Part shown: piece by piece, positions 1 to 6,664 of the stretch
How positions within the stretch are numbered: position 1 is the stretch's first letter
Layout: each line of letters begins with the position of its first letter
Source: CAYSCZ01 sp964429655
Lineage (GTDB): Bacteria > Bacteroidota > Bacteroidia > Cytophagales > Cyclobacteriaceae
Assembly (NCBI GenBank): GCA_964429655.1
Contig: CAYSCZ010000093.1
Location: 1-8,672, forward strand
Reading direction: 5' to 3'
Length of the DNA: 8,672 nucleotides
Notes under the pieces: model-generated
The model's input: only the letters and a program-made list of their open reading frames with translations
The model's database searches: none
Told to the model about the DNA's origin: nothing
Made by a program: the position numbers and the translations under genes

Positions 1-140
1 GCCAATAATATGTTAAGTGTCTGATTTGAAGTGATTTAACCATGTAATAGAAAGTCTAATGACAATTCTGGGATTATGACTACCAAAGTTTTACCATGGT
101 TGCAGGAGCGCGTTGAAATTTCTGTGAATGGTTATGTAGG
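1..140. other. Noncoding left flank
   Basis: This stretch lies beyond the stop codon of the anti-sigma-like gene and shows no convincing gene. It contains the left arm of the 55-bp inverted repeat. A 22-codon plus-strand reading frame (ATG at 76, TAA at 142) is too short to support, has no clear ribosome binding site, and its upstream extension runs into the repeat. I see no strong GC-rich hairpin followed by T residues that would mark a terminator for the minus-strand genes. Confidence 0.6.
15..69 (+). repeat. Left arm of 55-bp perfect inverted repeat
   Basis: Bases 15-69 are the exact reverse complement of bases 8618-8672, with identity ending at 69/8618. The right copy stops at the last base of the window, whereas 14 further bases precede the left copy. 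The arm begins AAGTGTCTGATTTG and ends GACAATTCT. It contains two TGATTT words 10 bp apart, but no obvious internal hairpin or coding signal. The two arms sit in noncoding DNA on either side of all seven genes. It may be a dispersed intergenic repeat, or an assembly or amplification artefact. Confidence 0.95.
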
Positions 141-992
141 TTAACCAATGGTAAATGAAAATCCCGGAAATACAGCTTTTAAATTTTTGCTAAAAATAAT
201 TTCAGGACCTACTTTGATGTGCTTGTTGATGGCTTGCAGGTATTGAATTCTATATATCCGTTGCTGATATGCCGGCATGTTAGTATTTAAAAGATAACCG
301 ACATTTAATTCATTGAAACCATTTTTTGAATTTGATTTTTGAGTGGAAAATGATGCTTGGATATATGAAATATGTTGAAGAATTGTTAATGGGTAATCAT
401 TAATTGAATTTGATGGGTTAAATATTTGGTTGTCAATATTTATTCCAAAACCGGAGGTTCTTCGGTCATTTGATTTTACTACTCGAAATCCTATTCTTGC
501 TCCGGTCCTGATTGTGGTATTACCACTTACTGAGAACTCGAAGTCTGTTTTTCTATCACAACTGGTTTTATAAGCATTCGCAGTATAAGGTATTTTATGT
601 AATTCTTTGACCTTGTTAGGCTTAATTGTGCTGATAAGTTTGAGAGGTTTGGATCTTATGTTATATAAAATATTTTCTTTAATTATAAGTCCATTCGATT
701 CCATTTCAGGATTTTCAGATAAAGGTTTTATATTTTCAGTATCGAGGGCTTTAGGTTTTTTTTTCTGCTTATCAAGGATAAATTCAGGATTTAAACTGAT
801 GTTAGAGGCTACAAGTATAGAGAAGCTGGCAGCTGTAGCGAAGTACCATAAGATGACTGATTTATTTTTGATATCAATCTGTTCTTTTATTTTTTTCCAG
901 GATTCATTAGGGTTCCATTTGATGTTGGACGGTTTAATATTGATTATCCTGTCCAGGTAATTTTTTACTTTCTTGTCAATTTTATTCTCCAT
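141..992 (-). CDS. Putative one-helix anti-sigma-like protein with barrel-like C-terminus
   Basis: I do not recognise a named family over the full 283 residues. The N-terminus (about 1-45) is charged and contains NPNESWKKIKEQI, the kind of short cytoplasmic segment seen in Bacteroidota proteins that bind an ECF sigma factor. Residues about 46-63 (from SVILWYFATAASFSI) form one membrane helix. A lysine/proline-rich linker (about 65-135) follows. Residues about 150-283 look like alternating beta strands with glycine and aromatic residues and end in FPGFSFTIG, resembling a small outer-membrane-barrel-like domain. The ATG lies inside the end of the sigma gene, so the two reading frames overlap by 11 bp and are probably translationally coupled. 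The inferred role is to hold the sigma factor at the inner membrane and release it on an envelope signal. No zinc-binding HxxxCxxC motif is present, so it is not a classical ZAS-type anti-sigma. The assignment rests mainly on position and topology. Confidence 0.6.
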   Translation of the reverse strand: MENKIDKKVKNYLDRIINIKPSNIKWNPNESWKKIKEQIDIKNKSVILWYFATAASFSILVASNISLNPEFILDKQKKKPKALDTENIKPLSENPEMESNGLIIKENILYNIRSKPLKLISTIKPNKVKELHKIPYTANAYKTSCDRKTDFEFSVSGNTTIRTGARIGFRVVKSNDRRTSGFGINIDNQIFNPSNSINDYPLTILQHISYIQASFSTQKSNSKNGFNELNVGYLLNTNMPAYQQRIYRIQYLQAINKHIKVGPEIIFSKNLKAVFPGFSFTIG

Positions 993-1539
993 AACCCTTG
1001 ATCGTTAATGTCTTTTTCAATAATGCTCTTGCCTTGCTTAATTGCGATTTAGAAGTATTGATACTAATGTTCAGCAAATCCGAGATTTCTTTATGGCTAT
1101 AACCTTCTATGGCAAAAAGGTTAAAAACCGTTCTATATCCATTGGGCAGGTTTTTTACTATTTTAAAGATATCTTCGGCAATTAAGTGCTCATCCAGTTC
1201 GGCCGAGGAAGCTACCTGACACGCTTGCTCACTTATAGGGTTTGTATCCAGCCGGGTTTTTCGTAGAACCATAAGGGATTCGTTGATCATGATGCGTTTG
1301 ATCCAACCTTTAAGGCTTCCCGGACCGCGATATTCAAAGTTTCGTATTTTCTGAAAAACCTTGACAAATCCTGTGATCATTATATCTTCTGCTTCTGTTT
1401 CTGAATTGACATAGCGATAACAGGCCCGGAACATTTGTATAGCATATAAATCATATAGTTTTTCCTGGGCTCTTGCATCGTTGTTTTTACAAAGTGCTAT
1501 CAGTTCTTTTTCTTCCAAGTTTGATTGGGCAGCTTTCAA
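982..1539 (-). CDS. ECF-type RNA polymerase sigma factor
   Basis: This is a 185-residue sigma-70 family protein of extracytoplasmic-function size. Region 2 covers about residues 25-95 (YDLYAIQMFRACYRYV, then EAEDIMITGFVKVFQKI and GWIKRIMINESLMVLRK), which binds core polymerase and the -10 element. Region 4 covers about 128-177 (LPNGYRTVFNLFAIEGYSHKEIS, then NISINTSKSQLSKARALLKK), a helix-turn-helix that reads the -35 element. Regions 1 and 3 are absent, as expected for ECF factors. The start chosen is a TTG codon at 1537-1539. The frame stays open upstream to a stop near 1615-1617 but offers no ATG or GTG there, and the next in-frame ATG (residue 36) would cut into region 2. The gene overlaps the anti-sigma-like gene by 11 bp, and a four-unit 10-bp repeat lies about 65-105 bp upstream, suggesting an autoregulated two-gene unit. 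The signal and regulon are unknown. Confidence 0.9.
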   Translation of the reverse strand: MKAAQSNLEEKELIALCKNNDARAQEKLYDLYAIQMFRACYRYVNSETEAEDIMITGFVKVFQKIRNFEYRGPGSLKGWIKRIMINESLMVLRKTRLDTNPISEQACQVASSAELDEHLIAEDIFKIVKNLPNGYRTVFNLFAIEGYSHKEISDLLNISINTSKSQLSKARALLKKTLTIKGYGE

Positions 1540-1603
1540 TAAGAAATGATTTACGATTATATTAAGTTGCCCACAAGGTAAAGAGCTTGATAAAAAAGTC
1601 GCT

Positions 1604-1643
1604 GTTAAGAGAAGTTAAAGACCGTTAAAAGATGTTAACTACA
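1604..1643 (-). promoter_or_regulatory. Four direct repeats at exact 10-bp spacing, candidate operator
   Basis: On the plus strand GTTAA begins at 1604, 1614, 1624 and 1634, giving the decamers GTTAAGAGAA, GTTAAAGACC, GTTAAAAGAT and GTTAACTACA. Read toward the sigma gene this is TTAAC repeated four times, once per helical turn. The array lies between the exchanger and the sigma gene, overlapping the exchanger stop codon (1639-1641), and ends about 65 bp before the sigma start. Regular spacing on one face of the helix suggests cooperative binding by a regulator. I cannot assign a known binding protein. A TATAAT-like word at 1556-1561 (minus strand) is nearby, but without a convincing -35 partner. 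Confidence 0.5.
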
Positions 1644-2610
1644 GTCTTACGAAGAGATAATAACTATATGACAGGAAGCCAACCAGGTAGAGTACACCTT
1701 CCGCCCGATCAATTTTGAACTTATTAAGTGTGAACATAAAAATGAACAACATGAAAGTGCCAATCATTATAAGGTACAGGTCTACGTTCAATACCGAATG
1801 ATATGCTAATGGGGAATTAAAAATTGCTGTTGCTCCCAGAACTAATAGAAGGTTAAAAATGTTGGAGCCAACGATATTTCCAACTGCCAGGTCAGATTTT
1901 TTATGAAATGCAGCCACAACAGTTGTGGCTAATTCCGGAAGTGATGTCCCTGCTGCTAGGATCGTAAGGCCGATAAGCTTTTCGCTTACGTCAAACAATT
2001 TTGCCAGGCTTATGGCATTATCAACAATTATTTTTCCTCCTAAGCTAAGACCGGCGATACCGCCAATGATCATCAATGTGGTTTTAAAATTACCATAAAT
2101 CACGATTTCCTCGGTTTCTACTTCTCCTGTCCTCGTCATATTTAAGAATATGTAAACCAGAAACAAGCAAAATAAAATAATGAGTATTATGCCATCGATC
2201 CAGGTAAGCTCGTTAGAAGTTTTATTAAGAAACATTACATCGTTTAATAGAAAAAAGACGACGACTGTAATTATCAGTGAATAAGGGATTTCTTTCCAGA
2301 GATTACTTTTATGAACTGTGATTGGATAAATCACGGCAGCAATACCAAGAATTAGGAATATGTTGAAAATATTTGAGCCTATGATATTACCAAATACAGC
2401 ATCGTGATGTTCTTGGGCACCAGATATGATATTTACTACTAGCTCCGGAGCTGATGTTCCCATTGCCACTACGGTAAGTCCTATTGCAATGTCTGATACA
2501 TTAAATCGCTTAGAAAGGGACGATGAACCATTAACAAGAAAATCAGCACCTTTGATTAGTAGGACAAATCCTATAACGATAAGAATTATACTAACAACAA
2601 TATCTAACAC
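1639..2610 (-). CDS. Inner-membrane calcium/sodium antiporter (CaCA family, YrbG-like)
   Basis: This 323-residue protein is almost entirely hydrophobic and carries both alpha repeats that define Ca2+/cation antiporters. Alpha-1 has GTSAPE at 51-56 and GNIIGSNIFN at 74-83. Alpha-2 has GTSLPE at 221-226 and GNIVGSNIFN at 244-253. The glutamates of the two GTSxPE motifs (E56, E226) are the ion ligands in the family. The halves are inverted duplicates of about five helices each, joined by an acidic loop near 161-170 (TGEVETEEIV). By family knowledge it exchanges Ca2+ for Na+ across the inner membrane; the exact ions are not provable here. The start is GTG at 2608-2610: an in-frame TAG lies three codons upstream, and the first in-frame ATG (residue 50) is inside alpha-1. 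The length is normal for the family. The gene probably has its own promoter at 2669-2697. Confidence 0.93.
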   Translation of the reverse strand: MLDIVVSIILIVIGFVLLIKGADFLVNGSSSLSKRFNVSDIAIGLTVVAMGTSAPELVVNIISGAQEHHDAVFGNIIGSNIFNIFLILGIAAVIYPITVHKSNLWKEIPYSLIITVVVFFLLNDVMFLNKTSNELTWIDGIILIILFCLFLVYIFLNMTRTGEVETEEIVIYGNFKTTLMIIGGIAGLSLGGKIIVDNAISLAKLFDVSEKLIGLTILAAGTSLPELATTVVAAFHKKSDLAVGNIVGSNIFNLLLVLGATAIFNSPLAYHSVLNVDLYLIMIGTFMLFIFMFTLNKFKIDRAEGVLYLVGFLSYSYYLFVRL

Positions 2611-2668
2611 CTTATGCTATTGAATTAGGCTATGTTTTTCGACTGAAATATAAATATTTTTAGAAATA

Positions 2669-2697
2669 ATTATAACATAATAAAGGTAAATAATCAA
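2669..2697 (-). promoter_or_regulatory. Candidate promoter for the exchanger gene
   Basis: Reading the minus strand, TTGATT (2692-2697) and TATAAT (2669-2674) are separated by exactly 17 bp, about 60 bp before the GTG start of the exchanger. This is the classical sigma-70 arrangement. The main sigma factor of Bacteroidota usually prefers a TTTG / TAnnTTTG pattern, so the match is suggestive only, and the region is so AT-rich that chance matches are likely. The surrounding gap 2611-2764 shows nothing else. Confidence 0.35.
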
Positions 2698-2764
2698 AAT
2701 ATTTCAATATTAGACGATTATGATTGTATTTATTTAATATTTAAACATCTTTTTTATAACTATT

Positions 2765-4495
2765 CTAAGAGAAGACCCCTAAATCATTAATAATCGATTG
2801 AATTTTATTATCGGCTTTTTCCTTAGTGGCTTTAAGTGTACCGGATGATGAGACTTCCATGTGTACACCAAAATAGAATTTGATCTTAGGTTCTGTGCCG
2901 GAAGGTCTCACACTAATTTTGCTCCCTTCCTCTGTAAAAAATTGCAGAACATTTGATTTTGAAAAATCTAACCTGTCTATATTATCATTTTTCAAGTCAC
3001 GCACCTCCTGGGATTGATAATCCAAAATTTTCACAAGTTTTGATCCGCCTAATTCATTTGGAGGGTCTTCTCTGAACATTTTCATAATTTGTTCAATTTC
3101 TTCTGCACCTTGTTTACCTTTTTTGGTTAGCGATCTTAAAGATTCTTTGTAATAGCCATATTTTAAGTACAGGTCATTTAGGGTTTCAAATAATGATTTT
3201 CCTTGGTCTTTAAAATAAGCAGCCATTTCTGCAATCATAACACAAGCAGCAATAGCATCTTTATCCCTGACCTTGTCTCCAATTAAGTACCCATAACTTT
3301 CTTCACCACCACCAATAAATTTTTCCTTTCCTTCAAGTTTTCGGATTAATTCAGCTATGTATTTGAAGCCGGTCAATGTGTTATAACATTTTACACCATA
3401 GTCATCAGCTATCACCTGAATCAATTCTGTGGTAACAATGGTTTTTACAACATATTCCTTACCTTCTAACCGGTTATTTTTTTTCCAAACATCCAGTAAG
3501 TAATAGACAAGTAGCGCACCCGTTTGATTTCCGTTAAGCAACTGATATTCGTTGTTATCATTCTTAATAGCGATGCCAACCCTATCAGCATCAGGATCTG
3601 TAGCCATAATTAATTCTGCATCATGTTCCTCGGCCTTCTTGAGGGCTAAACTCAGTGCTTCTGCTTCTTCAGGGTTAGGGTATACCACAGTTGGGAAATC
3701 ACCATCCGGACTATTCTGCGCATCCACAGAGATTACATTTTTAAATCCCAAAGCTTTTAAAGCCCGTGGCACTAATTTGTATCCGGTTCCATGAATAGGG
3801 GAGTATACAATTTTAAGGTCGGACTGATTTCGTATGGCTTCCTCTGAAAGGGATAATTCCCTAATGACATCAATATATTTTTTATCAATAGCTTCACTAA
3901 GAACCTCTATGTGATTATCATTTTTATCAAAGTTGATATCATTGATACTTTTAATTGCTTTAACCTCATTGATAACGCCTTTATCATGCGGAGGGATTAA
4001 TTGCGCACCATCTTCCCAGTAGGCCTTATAACCGTTGTATTCTTTGGGATTATGTGAGGCTGTGACCACAACCCCGCTTTTACAATTAAGTTCCCTTATA
4101 GCAAATGACAATTCCGGAGTTGGCCTTAATTCATCAAATAAATAAACATGTATACCATTAGCTGAGAAAACATTGGCCGTTATTTCTGCAAAAAATGAAC
4201 TGTTGTTTCTATTATCATGTGCAATCGCAACTTTAATTGGCTCGTCCGGATAGGTTTTTTTTAAATAGTTACATAGCCCCTGCGTTGCCATTCCGACGGT
4301 ATATTTATTCATCCGGTTGCTACCAACACCCATTATGCCCCTTAGGCCACCAGTCCCAAATTCTAAATCTTTGTAAAACGAATCGACTAATTTGCTACCA
4401 TTTTCTGATACTAATTCATTAATCGATTTTTTCGTTTCATCATCAACGTTGCTGGATAACCAAGCATCAACTTTTTCTTTTATGTCCTGAGTCAT
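2765..4495 (-). CDS. Phospho-sugar mutase (phosphoglucomutase/phosphomannomutase family)
   Basis: This 576-residue cytoplasmic enzyme of the alpha-D-phosphohexomutase superfamily moves a phosphate between C1 and C6 of a hexose, linking glycolysis to nucleotide-sugar and glycan synthesis. All four active-site loops are present in order: the phosphoserine loop TASHNP at 145-150 (catalytic S147), the Mg2+ loop DPDADR at 300-305, the sugar-selectivity loop GEESYG at 397-402, and the phosphate-binding loop RPSGTEPK at 530-537. The N-terminal LEFGTGGLRGIMGVG (44-58) is typical of the long PgcA-like branch, which is about 570-580 residues, so the gene is full length. GEESYG resembles the GEEsyG loop of glucose-type enzymes, so phosphoglucomutase activity is favoured, but mannose or dual use cannot be excluded. 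It lies 42 bp downstream of trpS on the same strand and is probably co-transcribed. The ATG start has no obvious Shine-Dalgarno sequence. Confidence 0.93.
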   Translation of the reverse strand: MTQDIKEKVDAWLSSNVDDETKKSINELVSENGSKLVDSFYKDLEFGTGGLRGIMGVGSNRMNKYTVGMATQGLCNYLKKTYPDEPIKVAIAHDNRNNSSFFAEITANVFSANGIHVYLFDELRPTPELSFAIRELNCKSGVVVTASHNPKEYNGYKAYWEDGAQLIPPHDKGVINEVKAIKSINDINFDKNDNHIEVLSEAIDKKYIDVIRELSLSEEAIRNQSDLKIVYSPIHGTGYKLVPRALKALGFKNVISVDAQNSPDGDFPTVVYPNPEEAEALSLALKKAEEHDAELIMATDPDADRVGIAIKNDNNEYQLLNGNQTGALLVYYLLDVWKKNNRLEGKEYVVKTIVTTELIQVIADDYGVKCYNTLTGFKYIAELIRKLEGKEKFIGGGEESYGYLIGDKVRDKDAIAACVMIAEMAAYFKDQGKSLFETLNDLYLKYGYYKESLRSLTKKGKQGAEEIEQIMKMFREDPPNELGGSKLVKILDYQSQEVRDLKNDNIDRLDFSKSNVLQFFTEEGSKISVRPSGTEPKIKFYFGVHMEVSSSGTLKATKEKADNKIQSIINDLGVFS

Positions 4496-4522
4496 GTTCG
4501 ATTGGGTTTATATTTCATGTAT

Positions 4523-4542
4523 ATTAAATATTCAAATTTAAT
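4523..4542 (-). other. AT-only hairpin at the trpS 3' end
   Basis: Seven-base arms ATTAAAT (4523-4529) and ATTTAAT (4536-4542) are perfect complements around a six-base loop and overlap the trpS stop codon. The stem is made only of A and T pairs and has no T-tract of terminator quality, so it is a weak structure. It may only slow polymerase or protect the transcript end between trpS and the phosphohexomutase gene, or may be chance in AT-rich DNA. Confidence 0.25.
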
Positions 4543-5506
4543 AACCAAGCACAAACTTTACTCTATCTAACACAGCATTTCCTATATCTCTTGCTTTTTT
4601 CTCTCCTTTTTCCAATTCTTCATCTAAAAGCATTTCGTCGTGGTAGTATTCGTTAAATAGTTTCCTTTGATTGTTAAATTTATCGAGAATTAATCCAAGT
4701 AATTCTTTTTTTGCGTGGCCATATCCATAGTTACCTGCAAGGTATTTTTCCCTCATAATTTTTGACTCAGATTCACTGGCGATCAATCGGAAAATATTGT
4801 AAACATTATCTTCCTCGGGATTTTTAGGTTCTTCCAACGATTTGCTGTCAGTAACAATAGACATAATATTTTTCTTTAGTGCTTTCTCGGGCAGAAAAAT
4901 GTCAATGGTATTTTTATAGGTCTTGCTCATTTTATTGCCGTCAGTGCCGGGGATGGTCATTACATTTTCATCTATTTGTGCCTCTGGAATAATCAATATA
5001 TCGCCGAATTGATTGTTAAATGAAGCTGCGATATCTCTGGTCATTTCCATGTGCTGCTTTTGATCTTTACCCACAGGAACAATAGTGGCATCATACATCA
5101 ATATGTCAGAGGCCATTAACACAGGATAGGTAAATAGCCCGGCATTTACATCGGCCAAGCGGTCGGATTTGTCCTTAAATGAATGAGCATTGGCCAACAT
5201 AGGATAGGGGGTATAACATCCTAAAATCCATGTAAGCTCACACACTTCAGGTATCTTGGATTGTCGGTAAAAGATATTTTTATTCGTATCAAATCCACAA
5301 GCTATCCATGCAGCGGCTACTGCTCTGGTGTTATCTTTTCTTATCCGTGGGTCTTTGATTGTGGTTAATGAATGTAGGTCGGCTATAAAGAATAATGAAT
5401 CATTTTTTTCATCTTTTGATAATTCTATCGCTGGCATTATAGCGCCCAGTAAATTACCAAGATGTGGTCTGCCGGAACTTTGTATACCTGTTAATATTCG
5501 TGCCAT
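4538..5506 (-). CDS. trpS: Tryptophan--tRNA ligase
   Basis: This 322-residue class I aminoacyl-tRNA synthetase charges tRNA-Trp with tryptophan using ATP in the cytoplasm. The N-terminal LTGIQSSGRPHLGNLLGA (5-22) contains the HIGH-type signature as PHLGN. The second signature is KMSKT at 192-196, within PGTDGNKMSKT, where the last residue is threonine instead of the usual serine. VPVGKDQKQHMEMTRDIA (143-160) is the conserved dimer and active-site segment that distinguishes TrpRS from TyrRS. AHSFKDKSDRLADVNAGLFTYPVLMASDILMYDA (107-140) is also characteristic of the family, especially in Bacteroidota. The length is normal for a bacterial TrpRS. The ATG at 5504-5506 gives MARILTGIQ, the expected N-terminus. 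It is divergent from the DUF1573 gene and probably heads a transcript that includes the phosphohexomutase. I see no T-box or trp attenuator, as the leader is under 80 bp. Confidence 0.97.
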   Translation of the reverse strand: MARILTGIQSSGRPHLGNLLGAIMPAIELSKDEKNDSLFFIADLHSLTTIKDPRIRKDNTRAVAAAWIACGFDTNKNIFYRQSKIPEVCELTWILGCYTPYPMLANAHSFKDKSDRLADVNAGLFTYPVLMASDILMYDATIVPVGKDQKQHMEMTRDIAASFNNQFGDILIIPEAQIDENVMTIPGTDGNKMSKTYKNTIDIFLPEKALKKNIMSIVTDSKSLEEPKNPEEDNVYNIFRLIASESESKIMREKYLAGNYGYGHAKKELLGLILDKFNNQRKLFNEYYHDEMLLDEELEKGEKKARDIGNAVLDRVKFVLGY

Positions 5507-5584
5507 CGAACAATTTTGCTCTAAAATAAATAAATCAACACATATTGGATGCCCATAATTCTGCGCACCTATTAATTTTACATA
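5507..5584. promoter_or_regulatory. Divergent intergenic region between trpS and the DUF1573 gene
   Basis: These 78 bp must hold promoters firing in both directions, because both flanking genes begin here. The sequence is AT-rich. A TTTTG at 5514-5518 followed 23 bp later by TATTGG is a weak plus-strand candidate of Bacteroidota type. CTAAAATA at 5521-5528 reads TATTTTAG on the minus strand, one mismatch from TAnnTTTG, but it is very close to the trpS start. Neither is convincing alone. Confidence 0.4.
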
Positions 5585-6661
5585 ATGAGGTTATATTTAA
5601 TTTGTTTAATCATCTGCTTAAGCCACTTGCTCAGATCCCAGGATGATGGTCGTTTGGTCTTTAAATCAATGAATCATGATTTTGGCACTATTTCTCAATC
5701 CGGAGGCCCTGTAAGGCATTCTTTTGTTTTTACCCATGGCGGTAATAACTCTATTCAGGTAATTAATGTCAAATCTTCCTGTGGGTGTACAGTGCCGGAG
5801 TGGTCAGGTATGCCACTTAAACCACAAGATACCGGTAAAATTGTAGTAGAATTTAATCCACTAAACCGGCCGGGGATATTTAATAAAACACTGCTCGTTG
5901 AGACTAATTATAAAGACTCTGTTTACAAGCTTTCAATTCAAGGTAAAGTTTTACCCGATCAGAGTTTTATTGATGTAGAACTGCCAGTAAAAATTGGTAA
6001 CCTGAGATTCAAGTACCGATCCCTCAACCTTGGAAAAGTAGTTCAGGGAAGAAATAATGAAAAAACCTTTCCAATTTATAATGATAGTGATGATACAATA
6101 CCGCTTTCATCTTTTGTTATAAGTAAACCGGCACATATCGATTTAGCTTTTGAGCCGGACACCCTCGCATCAAAGCAAAGAGGAGAGATACGGGTTATTT
6201 ATGATTCACAGGATTTAGGTTTGGGATATCGTGCTGATCACCTTATTATTGACAGTATGGCGAGTACCCCAATAAATTTGGATGTTTTTGCCACTGTAGA
6301 AGAAAAAATCGATTTATCACAGGAAGGTCAGTTGAAGAATGCACCCCGGATTGAATTTTTCCAAACGGAATATGATTTTGGTAAAATCGAACAAGATGAA
6401 ATTGTTACTGAGGAAATTGCTTTTACCAACACTGGTTTTTCTGACCTAACCATAAAGGAAGTCAAATCTAATTGTGGTTGCCTGATTGTCAGGTTGTCAG
6501 AGGATGTTATTCATCCGAATGATACTGCAGAACTGTCAATTCTATTTGATCCTGGGTCAAGGAGAGGGAGTCAGTACAAAATGATCAACATCTATTCAAA
6601 TGATCCTCTAAATCCTAATCAAAGGATTTTAATCAAAGCAAGAATTAAAGTTGATAAATAA
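5585..6661 (+). CDS. Exported protein of three tandem DUF1573-type Ig-like domains
   Basis: This is a 358-residue protein with an N-terminal signal peptide (RLYLICLIICLSHLL, cleavage probably near residue 20). Three related beta-sandwich repeats follow. Domain 1 (about 24-124) has VFKSMNHDFGTI, then SSCGCTVPEW at 64-73 and KIVVEFNPLNRPG. Domain 2 (about 138-240) repeats the pattern (LRFKYRSLNLGKV, then EIRVIYDSQDLG) but lacks the cysteine pair. Domain 3 (about 254-356) has IEFFQTEYDFGKI, then SNCGCLIVR at 295-303 and SILFDPGSRRG. DUF1573 domains are abundant in Bacteroidota, are related to ASH/MSP-type folds, and have no settled function. The C-terminus ends VDK, with no type IX sorting domain or LPXTG, so it is probably periplasmic or loosely secreted. 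The ATG at 5585 fits the signal peptide. It is divergent from trpS and convergent with the peptidase gene. Base composition matches the neighbours. Confidence 0.9.
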   Translation: MRLYLICLIICLSHLLRSQDDGRLVFKSMNHDFGTISQSGGPVRHSFVFTHGGNNSIQVINVKSSCGCTVPEWSGMPLKPQDTGKIVVEFNPLNRPGIFNKTLLVETNYKDSVYKLSIQGKVLPDQSFIDVELPVKIGNLRFKYRSLNLGKVVQGRNNEKTFPIYNDSDDTIPLSSFVISKPAHIDLAFEPDTLASKQRGEIRVIYDSQDLGLGYRADHLIIDSMASTPINLDVFATVEEKIDLSQEGQLKNAPRIEFFQTEYDFGKIEQDEIVTEEIAFTNTGFSDLTIKEVKSNCGCLIVRLSEDVIHPNDTAELSILFDPGSRRGSQYKMINIYSNDPLNPNQRILIKARIKVDK

Positions 6662-6664
6662 ATA

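Noticed and set aside
76..144. Short plus-strand peptide of 22 codons (MTTKVLPWLQERVE...)
   Set aside because: Too short, no ribosome binding site or partner gene, and next to a repeat; it may be the remnant of something cut off but cannot be supported.
607..960. A 117-codon plus-strand open frame with hydrophobic stretches
   Set aside because: It lies wholly antisense to the anti-sigma-like gene; its hydrophobic look arises from reading the complement of a Lys/Asn/Ile-rich AT-rich gene. No homology is recognisable.
1556..1561. TATAAT word as the sigma-gene -10 element
   Set aside because: It lies only 17 bp from the TTG start, and no TTG-type -35 or TTTG -33 element is at the right distance.
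2698..2764. Terminator after the phosphohexomutase gene
   Set aside because: Only short A/T self-complementary words (AATATT) are present; there is no stable stem followed by a T-run in the direction of transcription.
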